From Mycobacterium heidelbergense (GTDB taxonomy: Bacteria > Actinomycetota > Actinomycetes > Mycobacteriales > Mycobacteriaceae), in contig NZ_AP022615.1 in assembly GCF_010730745.1 (NCBI RefSeq), positions 4,960,001 to 5,024,000 on the forward strand: a stretch of DNA of 64,000 bases, given 5' to 3'. Position 1 is the stretch's first letter; the number at the start of each line of letters is the position of its first letter. The translations under genes were made by a program, and so were the position numbers. Below, one piece after another: positions 1 through 11,503 of this stretch. The notes under the pieces were generated by a model, which saw only the letters and a program-made list of their open reading frames with translations, was not told where the DNA came from and ran no database searches.

Positions 1-1
1 G

Positions 2-880
2 TACCACGACATTCCGGTGGCCGGGCTGCATCACTTCCCGGTGCGGGTCAACGGCCAGATCGGCCTTCCGTTCCTGCCGTCGCCGGCACCGGTGGTCCGC
101 ACAACGTTGAAGGCGGGCTGGCGCCTGTATTCACAGATCACCAAGTCCGAAGAGGACGCGCAACGCCGCGAACTGGGTCTGCCCCGGGCCACGGTCCCCG
201 CGGCGCAACGGATGGCCGACGGCGGCATACTCGAGATCCAGGCCTACGACCAAGCGGTGTTTCCGGGGCTGGCGACCGAATGGAATGGCCGGCGCCCGTT
301 CGTCGGCGCGCTGTCGTTGGAGTTGGCCGCGCACGGCGACGATGATGTCGCCTCCTGGATCGCCGCGGGAAAACCCCCGATTTACTTCGGTTTTGGCAGC
401 ACGCCGGTCAAGTCCCCCGCCGAGACGGTGGCCATGATCGCCGACGCCTGCGCGGAGCTGGGCGAACGGGCGTTGATCTATTCCGGCGCCGACGGCTCGG
501 GGCCCGTTCCGCATGCCGACCACGTGCGGCTGGTCGGCCAGGTCAACTACGCGACGATCCTGCCCACTTGCCAGGCGGCCGTCCACCATGGTGGCGCGGG
601 CACCACCGCCGCGGGCCTGCGAGCGGGGCTCCCGACGTTGATCCTGTGGGACGTGGCCGATCAGTTCATCTGGGCGACCCAGGTCAAGCGGCTGAAGGTC
701 GGTTCGGCCAAGCGTCTTTCGACCATAACCCGGAGATCGTTGGTCGCGAAGCTCCGCGAGATCCTCGCCCCCGAGTGCGTGGCCCGGGCGCGCGACATTG
801 CCCCGCGGATGACCAAACCCGCCGTCGGAGTCGCCACCGCCGCCGACCTCTTGGAGCGGGCCGTCCGAGTGGGCGTGTGA
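2..880 (+). CDS. GT1-family glycosyltransferase, C-terminal part (5' end outside window)
   Basis: The reading frame is open from the first bases of the window, so the 292 residues seen are the C-terminal two thirds of a larger protein (family about 420 aa). The fold is GT-B, family GT1 (UDP/dTDP-sugar glycosyltransferase). The donor-binding signature HHGGAGTT lies near residue 195 of the visible part, followed by the aspartate-rich stretch WDVADQF typical of mycobacterial glycolipid Gtf enzymes. It probably transfers a sugar to a lipooligosaccharide or glycopeptidolipid-like acceptor in the cytoplasm or at the inner membrane. It lies 108 nt upstream of mmpL12 on the same strand, which from memory matches Rv1526c next to mmpL12 (Rv1522c). 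The family is clear; the acceptor is inferred from context. Confidence 0.85.
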   Translation, partial: YHDIPVAGLHHFPVRVNGQIGLPFLPSPAPVVRTTLKAGWRLYSQITKSEEDAQRRELGLPRATVPAAQRMADGGILEIQAYDQAVFPGLATEWNGRRPFVGALSLELAAHGDDDVASWIAAGKPPIYFGFGSTPVKSPAETVAMIADACAELGERALIYSGADGSGPVPHADHVRLVGQVNYATILPTCQAAVHHGGAGTTAAGLRAGLPTLILWDVADQFIWATQVKRLKVGSAKRLSTITRRSLVAKLREILAPECVARARDIAPRMTKPAVGVATAADLLERAVRVGV

Positions 881-988
881 GGCGGTAGGAAAGCCTCTGA
901 ACAGCGGATTTACTGTCAAGATCACGGGAGGATCACGGTCACCATCGGGATCTTGATTAGCCCACGCGAGTAGAGCCTTGATTGTAGG

Positions 989-4702
<3,714 letters not shown>

Positions 4703-4716
4703 AAACCTAGGGACAC

Positions 4717-5758
4717 CTAGATGAGTAATTCCAAGGGGTGTGACTGGTGTGGCTGCTGTGATTTTAGGGTGAGGGTGTCCAGGATTGGCGTTGCTAACCC
4801 AACCTGGCACTGGAGGCCGAAGTGGACGCCGACCTGGACACCCTCGCAACCGCACTGTACGTGACGACGGACGATTTTCTCGCCGACAATCCACAACACC
4901 GGCCGTGGCGGCCGAAGGTGGGGCTCACACCGCGGCTCTCGGATGCCGAATTGGTCACGCTGATGGTGTTGCAGGCATTGCTCGGCTTCACTTCTGAGGC
5001 GCGGTGGTTGCGCTATGCGAATATCCACCTGAGCGGGATGTTTCCCGATCTGCCAACGCAATCGGGTTACAACAAGCGTGTCCGGGCGGCGACCGGGATG
5101 CTGCGCGCGGTGTTCGCACATCTGGTCGCGTGCACCTCCAGGTCCACCGATGACATGTGGATCGCCGATTCCACACCGGTGGAGTGTGGGCGATCACGCG
5201 AGACCGCCCAACGCTCGGATCTGGCTGGCTGGGCCGAATACGGATACTGCGCGTCGCACTCTCGGTACTTCTGGGGACTGCGGCTGCACCTGCTGTGCAC
5301 CCCGGCGGGGCTGCCGGTCGCGTTCGCGCTTACCGGGGCCAAGGCCGACGAACGCGACACACTGCTGGGCATGCTCGATGCCGATCCTGGTCTGCTGACC
5401 ACCCGCCTGCACCAACAACTGATGGCGGACAAAAACTACTACGGCAAGCAGTTCGAAACCGAGCTTGCCGGCAAGGGCATCACTCTACTGCGGCCCGCCC
5501 GCAAGGGCGAGAAACCTCGTGCGGGACAACGGTTCTTCAAACCGTTACGGCAAATCATCGAATCCATCAACAACACGCTCAAGGCCCAATTGGACCTCGA
5601 ACGCCACGGCGGACGCACCATCGCCGGTGTCGCTGCCCGCGTCCTACAACGCGTCCTCGCCCTCACCGCCGCGATCTGGCACAACGACCACACCAGCCAA
5701 CCCATCCTGCGATCCCTAACCGCCTACGACCACTGACCCCTTGGAATCAATCATCTAG
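4717..5758 (+). mobile_element. IS982-family insertion sequence, apparently complete
   Basis: About 1.04 kb. The ends form an imperfect inverted repeat: 4717-4739 against 5736-5758, 21 of 23 positions matching, with the shared core ATTCCAAGGGGT. CTAG occurs at both outer edges and may be the target duplication or part of the repeat. One full-length transposase lies between the ends and its stop codon touches the right repeat. The element sits 14 nt after the mmpL12 stop and 13 nt before the fadD25 stop, in the convergent gap, so neither gene is interrupted. Confidence 0.85.
4822..5736 (+). CDS. IS982-family transposase
   Basis: 304 aa, GTG start, near the family's usual 290-310 aa. The N-terminal segment GLTPRLSDAELVTLMVLQAL is the conserved IS982 N-terminal motif. 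Acidic residues of the DDE core appear at MWIADSTPV, MADKNYYGK and the downstream IESINNTLKAQLDLE segment. No frameshift or stop is seen, so it may be active. It needs only its own terminal repeats for transposition. Confidence 0.9.
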   Translation: MDADLDTLATALYVTTDDFLADNPQHRPWRPKVGLTPRLSDAELVTLMVLQALLGFTSEARWLRYANIHLSGMFPDLPTQSGYNKRVRAATGMLRAVFAHLVACTSRSTDDMWIADSTPVECGRSRETAQRSDLAGWAEYGYCASHSRYFWGLRLHLLCTPAGLPVAFALTGAKADERDTLLGMLDADPGLLTTRLHQQLMADKNYYGKQFETELAGKGITLLRPARKGEKPRAGQRFFKPLRQIIESINNTLKAQLDLERHGGRTIAGVAARVLQRVLALTAAIWHNDHTSQPILRSLTAYDH

Positions 5759-5771
5759 GGCCGCGGCGGTC

Positions 5772-7595
5772 CTACGCGTCTAACCGGGTGAATTCGTCCT
5801 GGCGGTACAGCTCGACGCATTGCGACCGTCTGATCTTGCCGCTGGTGGTGATGGGAATCGAGCCGGGCGGCACGAGAACGAGGTCCGCCACACTCAGCCC
5901 ATGAGACTTCGAAATCGCTGATGTCACTTCGCGTTTCACGCCCCGCAGCCTGTCGGCCGCCTCCTCGTCGTCCGGGTCGCCGCGCCTCTTGAGCTCGATG
6001 ATCGCCACCAGCTTTTCCACGCCCTTGTCCGGAACCGCGATCGCCGCGCAGCGGCCCGCGGTGATCTCCTGGATCGTTGCCTCGATGTCGTCGGGAGAAT
6101 GGTTGCGCCCGTAGACGATCAAGAGGTCCTTGATGCGGCCGATGATGAACAGCTCGCCGTCGGAGAAGAAGCCGGAGTCCCCGGTTCTCAGCCAGGGGCC
6201 TTCTGGTGTGCCCGGTGAAGGCTCGACAATCGTTGCACCGAACGTGCGTTCAGTCTCGTCGGGCTTCTGCCAGTAGCCGGAGGCGACGTTGGCGCCGTGC
6301 ACCCAGATCTCGCCGACCGTGCCACCCGGGCGTTCGCGGCTCGTGTCCGGGTCGACGATGCGCACCAGCATCGACTTCGGGTCCCCGTAGCTGACCAGCG
6401 GTGTGCCGCTTCCGGATTCACACCGGTTCGCTTGGCCACCGGGCAGTGTCTCGGAGTCGAAGTGACCGATCTCGGGCGGATCGCCCACTTGGCGGGTGGC
6501 TATGTACACCGTCGCCTCCGCCATGCCGTACGAAGGCCGCAGCGCCCTGGGGTCAAAGTTGAAGGGGGCGAACCGGTCCGCGAATCGCTTCAGCGTCGCG
6601 GGCTGCACCCGCTCGCTGCCGTTGAGAATCGTGTGCACACCACCGAGATCGAGCCCGGCCAGGTCGTCGTCCGACGTCTTGCGCACCGCCAGCTCGTAGG
6701 CGAAGTTCGGGCCCGCCGAGATCGTGCAACCGCTGCGCGCCAACAATTGCATCCACCGGGCCGGCCGCTGCAGGAACCCCACCGGGCTCGTCAACAGCGT
6801 CGGCACGCCCGCCAACAGCGGCATGATGATTCCCAGCAGGAGACCCATGTCGTGGTAGAGCGGCAGCCACGACATCACGGTGATGTCCGGCGGGGCCACC
6901 CCGCCCTCGCGCGCAAAGAAGTCGCCCATGATCTGCTCGAAATTGGCGAAGACATTTTTGTTGGAGACCATCACACCGGCGGGCGTGCGGGTGGACCCGG
7001 ATGTGTACTGCAAATAGATGAAATCCGACCCGTCACCAGCGCCGGCGCGGGGTCTCGGGCCCGTGGGCCGCTGCCGGGAATCGAGGTCCAGCAAATCAAC
7101 TTCGACGATCGAGGGCGCGGATTGCGTCCGCTGCGACTGCACGGAGGCGCTGACGTTGTCGATGACCGCGGACGTCGTGAGGATGACGGCGGGCGAGGTG
7201 TCGGCCAGCACCGAGATGGTGCGCTCGTCGTGGGCGCCGCCGTAGGGAACCGACAGCGGAACCGCGACCAGTCCGGCCTGCAGCGCGCCGAGAAAGCCCA
7301 GGATGTAGTCAAGCCCCTGAGGTGCCAGTATGAGCGCCCGATCGCCGGTGGACCCGCGCGTTCTGAGCTGCTCGCCGAGGTTCAGCACCCGCCGATACAA
7401 CTGCGACCACGTCAGGGTTTGTGCGACGCCGTCCCAATCCTGCTCGTAGTCAAGGAATGTGAACGCCGTGTCGTTGGGCTGCAGGCTGGCGCGCTCGCGC
7501 AGCACGGCAGGGATGGAAGACTGAACCACGGACAACAGACTACCTTCGTCGGGAACGTTTCCGTGGCCGGACGCGGCGTTCGGCGGCAGGAGCAT
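5772..7595 (-). CDS. fadD25: Long-chain fatty acid-AMP ligase (FadD25-like FAAL)
   Basis: 607 aa. ANL-superfamily adenylating enzyme that activates a fatty acid as acyl-adenylate, normally for loading onto a polyketide synthase or acyl carrier in envelope lipid synthesis. The AMP-binding P-loop YTSGSTRTPAGV is at 197-208; the segment WLPLYHDMGL, the RPSYGMAEAT core and the C-terminal GKIRRS lysine (about K587) are present. FAAL-type overall similarity is inferred from the FadD23/26/28/32 style of sequence. Position and convergent orientation to mmpL12 match Rv1521 (fadD25). Its ATG directly abuts the TAA of the upstream RpiR gene, so it is probably translated as the last gene of the MFS-RpiR-FadD transcript. 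Confidence 0.9.
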   Translation of the reverse strand: MLLPPNAASGHGNVPDEGSLLSVVQSSIPAVLRERASLQPNDTAFTFLDYEQDWDGVAQTLTWSQLYRRVLNLGEQLRTRGSTGDRALILAPQGLDYILGFLGALQAGLVAVPLSVPYGGAHDERTISVLADTSPAVILTTSAVIDNVSASVQSQRTQSAPSIVEVDLLDLDSRQRPTGPRPRAGAGDGSDFIYLQYTSGSTRTPAGVMVSNKNVFANFEQIMGDFFAREGGVAPPDITVMSWLPLYHDMGLLLGIIMPLLAGVPTLLTSPVGFLQRPARWMQLLARSGCTISAGPNFAYELAVRKTSDDDLAGLDLGGVHTILNGSERVQPATLKRFADRFAPFNFDPRALRPSYGMAEATVYIATRQVGDPPEIGHFDSETLPGGQANRCESGSGTPLVSYGDPKSMLVRIVDPDTSRERPGGTVGEIWVHGANVASGYWQKPDETERTFGATIVEPSPGTPEGPWLRTGDSGFFSDGELFIIGRIKDLLIVYGRNHSPDDIEATIQEITAGRCAAIAVPDKGVEKLVAIIELKRRGDPDDEEAADRLRGVKREVTSAISKSHGLSVADLVLVPPGSIPITTSGKIRRSQCVELYRQDEFTRLDA

Positions 7596-8477
7596 TTAGA
7601 TGCGGTGCCGTGTCAGGGCTTCCGCGGTCGCGCTTTGTGCCTCACGGGCTCGTTGGAGGGTCTTCAGGAAGACGGCCGCGTGCAGGGCATCGAACACCGC
7701 GATGTGCGCGATCCGGCTCGTCACCGCTTCGACGCGGAAGTCGGTCTCTTTGGCGCCGGCCACCAACACGATGTCGCAGAGTTCGCTCAGCGGCGAGCGG
7801 TAGAAGCTGGTGATCGCGATCGTGGTCGCGCCGGCGTCCTTGGCCGCTGCGACCGCCATCAGCGATTCGCTGGTTTGGCCGGTGTGGCTGAAGCACAGGC
7901 ACACCGCGCCGGGCTTGAGCAGTCGTGCCGCGACGTGCTGAACGTGCCCGTCCGCGGGCGCTTCGGCGCTCAAACCGATTGTGCGCAGGCGATATCCGGC
8001 GTCCTGGGCCAACGGGGCGGACGTCCCGACGCCGACACAGAGCACATGAGATGCCTCGGAAACCGCGGTGACCGCGGATTCGAACCCGTCGCCATCGATG
8101 GTCTCGGCGGCCCCGGCGACGGCCGCCTGCGAGTCGGCCAGGACCTTTTTCAGCACGACGGAGGGGTCGTCGGTCGGGCAGATCCCCTCGTGCAACGTCT
8201 CGTCGGTGGGAATGGTGTCAGCGGCGAGCCGAATTTTCAGGTCGGCGTAACCGCGTAGCCCGATGTCCTGGCAGAATCGGACCACCGACGCCACCGAGGT
8301 GGCGGTGCGTTCGGCCAGGTCGCTGACGGTCAGGTGGATGATCGCGCGCGGGTCGTCGAGAACGGCCTGGCCGATTGTCTGGGCGCGCGGGGTCAGGTTG
8401 GGCAACGCCGCGCGGATATGCGCGACCACCGATCCCGTCGGGGGGTGGGGATCGGTGGCCGTCATAAGTTGAATCAT
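7596..8477 (-). CDS. RpiR-family transcriptional regulator (HTH + SIS domain)
   Basis: 293 aa. The N-terminal HTH_6 domain (about 20-90, VSDLAERTATSVASVVRFC) is followed by a SIS sugar/phosphate-binding domain (about 130-260, with GVGTSAPLAQDAGYRL and FSHTGQTSE). Members of this family usually bind a phosphorylated metabolite and control the adjacent catabolic genes. Its ATG overlaps the TGA of the MFS gene by 4 nt, and its stop directly abuts the fadD25 start, so the three are translationally linked. A SIS ligand pocket would suit a phospho- or phosphonate-bearing effector, but that is inference. Internal ATG at 8465 is an alternative start. Confidence 0.9.
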   Translation of the reverse strand: MIQLMTATDPHPPTGSVVAHIRAALPNLTPRAQTIGQAVLDDPRAIIHLTVSDLAERTATSVASVVRFCQDIGLRGYADLKIRLAADTIPTDETLHEGICPTDDPSVVLKKVLADSQAAVAGAAETIDGDGFESAVTAVSEASHVLCVGVGTSAPLAQDAGYRLRTIGLSAEAPADGHVQHVAARLLKPGAVCLCFSHTGQTSESLMAVAAAKDAGATTIAITSFYRSPLSELCDIVLVAGAKETDFRVEAVTSRIAHIAVFDALHAAVFLKTLQRAREAQSATAEALTRHRI

Positions 8478-9976
8478 GGCACGACGGGCATCTCCGGCCG
8501 AGGTACAAGCGGGCCGGGAGTCGCCGGGTGCCCGTCGCCCGTTCCGGTCGATGCGATGTCGTCAAGCGATCGGCCGCAGGGTTCGGACACGATCAACGAG
8601 AGCGCGACGGCCGCCAGACAGCAGGCCGCCGCGACGAGTTCGGTGCCCTGCAAACCCCAGGCCGCGAGCATGGGCGGAAAGCTGATCGCCCCCACGAACG
8701 CCCCGAGCTTGGCGGTGCCGGCGGCAAAGCCATGCGCGGTGGCCCGAATCGGTGTCGCGAAGAGCTCCCCGGCGAGCAGCATCGTCGTTACCCCGGGCCC
8801 GAACCACGTGAAGAAGCTGCTGACACCGTAGGCGGCGATGAACAGACCAACGCTGTTTCTGACTTGCGGCAGCAGCGCGATGGCCGCGAAGCCGGCCGCC
8901 ATGCCGATCAAGCCCACCACCTGCAACCTGATGTGACCGATCTTGTCGATCGCCCAGATTGCCACTCCGAACGCCGGCACCGTGAAGGCCGCATACAACA
9001 CGAGATTGACCGCGACCGTGGTCATTGTCGACGTGTGGGGAGCAACGCTTTTCACCAGCAACGGTGCGCTGATGGTGTTGCCGTAATAGGCGACGTCGAA
9101 GAGAAACCACACTCCAGCCGCCATCAGCACGGCCCGCCACACGCCGGGGGCAGCCAGGCATTGCCACATCGTCCGCCGTTGGCCCGGCGTGCCGATGGCA
9201 GCCGTTGTCGTTCCGGTGAACGCCGTCAAATCCGCCGCGGCCCGCTCCCCGTCGATCTCGACGAGGAATCGTGGCGACTCGGGCGTCTTGGAGCGCGCGT
9301 AGAGCACCAACAACGACGGGACTGCGCCCAGCCCGAGCAGCAACCGCCACGTCAACGAATGATCCAGCCCGAATGCGAGGAGGACCAGCGCGGCGGTGGG
9401 CCCGGCGATCGAGCCCAGGACGTAGCTGAAGAACATCAGCGCGATCATTCGGCCGCGATCGGCGACGTTGGCGAACTCGGTCATGATCACACCCGATACC
9501 GGATAGTCGCCACCGATCGCCAGTCCGAGAATGAACCGGAATACCAACAGCCACAAGAAGTTCGGCGACAATCCCGAGGCGATTGCGGCGAGGGTCATCA
9601 CCAGGGCGGCCAGCCCGTACATGCGCTTGCGGCCCAGGAGATCGGCCAATCTCCCCCACACCACCGCCCCGATCGCCGAGGCGATGAGCGCAGTGCTACC
9701 CACCAGCGCCACTTGACCGGTCGTCAATCCCCATTGCGGCTTGATCAGCAGCAGGGCGGTACCGATCACCGTCAGGTCGTAGGCGTCGGTGAAAAAGCCC
9801 GCCCCCGAGACGACGATCGCTTTGTAGTGATAGCGCTGAAATCGCGATCCATCCAGGACCGCGATCACTCCGGGCGGGTCGCCCTGCTGACTCCGGGTCT
9901 GTGTCATGTGGCAGAAGCTACGTAACCGATGAAACGATCTGCCGAACTGTGAGTTAATAATGAATGGATATTTCAT
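8474..9976 (-). CDS. Major facilitator superfamily transporter, candidate organophosphonate/organophosphate uptake
   Basis: 500 aa as the longest frame; the internal ATG at 9907 (MTQTRSQQG) would give about 477 aa. A perfect AGGAGG sits directly against the ATG at 9976, too close for normal use, so the start is uncertain. Twelve hydrophobic segments and the MFS loop GRLADLLGRKRMYG (about 108-121) are visible; the style (FFTDAYDLTVIGTAL, GGDYPVSGVIMTE) is that of the phosphate/organic-acid H+ symporter branch. It is divergent from the dioxygenase/HD pair across about 58 nt and upstream of the RpiR gene. The likely role is import of the substrate of that pair; the substrate itself cannot be read from sequence. 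Confidence 0.85.
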   Translation of the reverse strand: MKYPFIINSQFGRSFHRLRSFCHMTQTRSQQGDPPGVIAVLDGSRFQRYHYKAIVVSGAGFFTDAYDLTVIGTALLLIKPQWGLTTGQVALVGSTALIASAIGAVVWGRLADLLGRKRMYGLAALVMTLAAIASGLSPNFLWLLVFRFILGLAIGGDYPVSGVIMTEFANVADRGRMIALMFFSYVLGSIAGPTAALVLLAFGLDHSLTWRLLLGLGAVPSLLVLYARSKTPESPRFLVEIDGERAAADLTAFTGTTTAAIGTPGQRRTMWQCLAAPGVWRAVLMAAGVWFLFDVAYYGNTISAPLLVKSVAPHTSTMTTVAVNLVLYAAFTVPAFGVAIWAIDKIGHIRLQVVGLIGMAAGFAAIALLPQVRNSVGLFIAAYGVSSFFTWFGPGVTTMLLAGELFATPIRATAHGFAAGTAKLGAFVGAISFPPMLAAWGLQGTELVAAACCLAAVALSLIVSEPCGRSLDDIASTGTGDGHPATPGPLVPRPEMPVVP

Positions 9977-10034
9977 CCTCCTAACTAGTACTGATTGAAA
10001 CTAAATTTCCAACCGTGCTACGGTCCCGGCAAAG

Positions 10035-10868
10035 ATGAGGGAGAATATGTCGACAACCTGCCGAAACACCCAGCCGGCCGCCGCGCTCACACGCCGGCTC
10101 TCGCGAGGCGAGACGGACGCGTTCGCCCGCGATGGCCACGTGACGGTGCCCGATTTCCTGGCCGCCGAGGGCGTGAAGCGCATCAGGCGGTGGGTTTGCG
10201 ATGTCGAGCGATGGCCGGACGACAGCGGGGCCGGCTGGTTGCAGCACGACGAGCAGACCGGCGCCGGGGTGCGCCGCACCCGCACGGAAAACTTCTCGCC
10301 CTTCCACGACGGCCTGCGCGCTCTGCTGACGTCCGGGGCCATTCCGGCGATGGCCGGCCAGCTCCTCGACGAACCCGCGGTCCTCTACAAGGAAAAGATC
10401 AACTACAAACACCCCGGCGGAGCGGGGTTCGCCGCGCACCAGGATGCGCCCGCCTATCCGCACGTGGCCGTGAGCGTGAGCTGCCTTCTCGCGGTGGATG
10501 ATTCGACCATCATGAACGGTTGCCTGGAGTTCGCCAGCGGCATGCACCAAGAACTGCTGCCGACCGACGGGGACGGCTGCATTCGCCCCGACGTCGCCGA
10601 AACGCTGGCATGGCAACCCTTTCCGGTGCGCGCCGGTTCTTTGGTGTGGTTCCATAGCCACACACCACACCGCAGCGGTCCCAACACATCGCCCACCTCG
10701 CGGCGCGCTTTATACCTGACCTACAACGCGGCATCGCTGGGCGACCTGCACGAGGCCTACTATCGCGACAAACGCGCCGCCCTGTCCGCCGCCGACGCGG
10801 GTGCGACCCAACGAATCAGCCTCATCGGACACTTTCGCGGCATCGCGCCAACCGGGCGGCGCCAATGA
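10035..10868 (+). CDS. PhyH-family Fe(II)/2-oxoglutarate dioxygenase, PhnY/TmpA-like
   Basis: 277 aa; ATG at 10047 is preceded by a purine-rich GAGGGAGA and is an alternative start. Double-stranded beta-helix oxygenase of the phytanoyl-CoA hydroxylase family. Iron ligands: H135 and D137 in AAHQDAPAYPH, and distal H212 in PHRSGPNTS, followed by the 2-oxoglutarate-binding Arg223/224. The HQDAPAY context and the NGCLEFASGMH segment resemble the phosphonate alpha-hydroxylases PhnY and TmpA rather than CoA-ester hydroxylases. Its stop overlaps the start of the HD-domain gene (ATGA), as in phnYZ/tmpAB pairs. Expected reaction: O2- and 2-oxoglutarate-dependent hydroxylation next to phosphorus. Substrate assignment is inference. 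Confidence 0.8.
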   Translation: MRENMSTTCRNTQPAAALTRRLSRGETDAFARDGHVTVPDFLAAEGVKRIRRWVCDVERWPDDSGAGWLQHDEQTGAGVRRTRTENFSPFHDGLRALLTSGAIPAMAGQLLDEPAVLYKEKINYKHPGGAGFAAHQDAPAYPHVAVSVSCLLAVDDSTIMNGCLEFASGMHQELLPTDGDGCIRPDVAETLAWQPFPVRAGSLVWFHSHTPHRSGPNTSPTSRRALYLTYNAASLGDLHEAYYRDKRAALSAADAGATQRISLIGHFRGIAPTGRRQ

Positions 10869-11497
10869 CCGCCCGATCTCGTTGGCCGCTCACCAGCCCC
10901 ACCACCGCCGCCGAAGTGGCCGACATTATTTTTGCCCTCTTCACCGAACGCGGCGACACTTGCTATGACGAGTCAGTCACCCAGAGCCAGCATGCCGCCC
11001 AGTCCGCCGCACTCGCCGACGCCGAAAACGCCGGTGTCACAATGACGATCGCCGCGCTGCTGCACGACATCGGGCACCTCGTGGTCGACGAGCACAACGG
11101 CAACCACGGCTTCCTGGACGGCGACGAGAAGCATCAGCACGTCGGCGCAACCGTTCTCGGCCGCTGGTTCCCGCCGGCCGTGACCGCGCCCATCGCCCTC
11201 CATGTCGCCGCAAAGCGCTACCTGGTCGCGACCGATCCCGCCTATGCCCGCACGCTCTCCCGCGCCTCCGTGCAGAGCCTGCGGATACAAGGCGGACCGA
11301 TGAATGCCGAGGAAATCATGGGGTTCCGCGCGCTCCGGCACGCCGAGGACGCCTGCCGTCTGCGCCGTTGGGACGACGCCGCCAAAGTCCCCGACCGACT
11401 CACCCCGCCGCTTGAACACTATCGCGAACGATTGGAGTCGCTCGTGGTACTCCGGCGGTCGCGGAACACAAACCGCTGCGCATCGCGCCGCAAATAA
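10865..11497 (+). CDS. HD-domain mixed-valence diiron oxygenase, PhnZ/TmpB-like
   Basis: 210 aa. HD superfamily with all metal-ligand positions: H43, H67-D68 (LLHDIGHL), H90 or H92, H113 (LHVAAKRYL) and D162. The N-terminal loop has the PhnZ-type pattern Y34-x-E36-S-V-x-Q-x-x-H43-x-x-Q, in which Tyr and Glu gate the active site, and the HVxAKRYL motif carries the Lys that contacts phosphonate in PhnZ. That combination separates it from ordinary HD phosphohydrolases. Family reaction: O2-dependent oxidative cleavage of an alpha-hydroxyphosphonate to a carboxylate (glycine or betaine) and phosphate. It overlaps the dioxygenase gene by 4 nt; the acyltransferase follows after 6 nt. The C-terminal about 15 residues are Arg-rich and probably not structural. 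Confidence 0.8.
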   Translation: MTARSRWPLTSPTTAAEVADIIFALFTERGDTCYDESVTQSQHAAQSAALADAENAGVTMTIAALLHDIGHLVVDEHNGNHGFLDGDEKHQHVGATVLGRWFPPAVTAPIALHVAAKRYLVATDPAYARTLSRASVQSLRIQGGPMNAEEIMGFRALRHAEDACRLRRWDDAAKVPDRLTPPLEHYRERLESLVVLRRSRNTNRCASRRK

Positions 11498-11503
11498 ACT
11501 ACC

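Noticed and set aside
6297..8258. 653-codon open frame antisense to fadD25 and the RpiR gene
   Set aside because: Arg/Gly/His-rich shadow of GC-rich coding sequence; the opposite strand carries two unambiguous enzyme/regulator families.
8528..9925. 465-codon frame antisense to the MFS gene
   Set aside because: Composition of an antisense shadow (Arg, Gln, Asp rich); no motif.
10865..11497. Ordinary HD-type (p)ppGpp or nucleotide phosphohydrolase
   Set aside because: The Tyr-Glu gate loop, the AKRYL motif and the overlap with a PhyH dioxygenase fit the PhnZ/TmpB oxygenases better.
5772..11497. Isonitrile lipopeptide cluster (FAAL plus Fe/2-oxoglutarate enzyme)
   Set aside because: No NRPS, no acyl carrier protein, no thioesterase; the oxygenase is PhyH-type, not the TauD/ScoE type.
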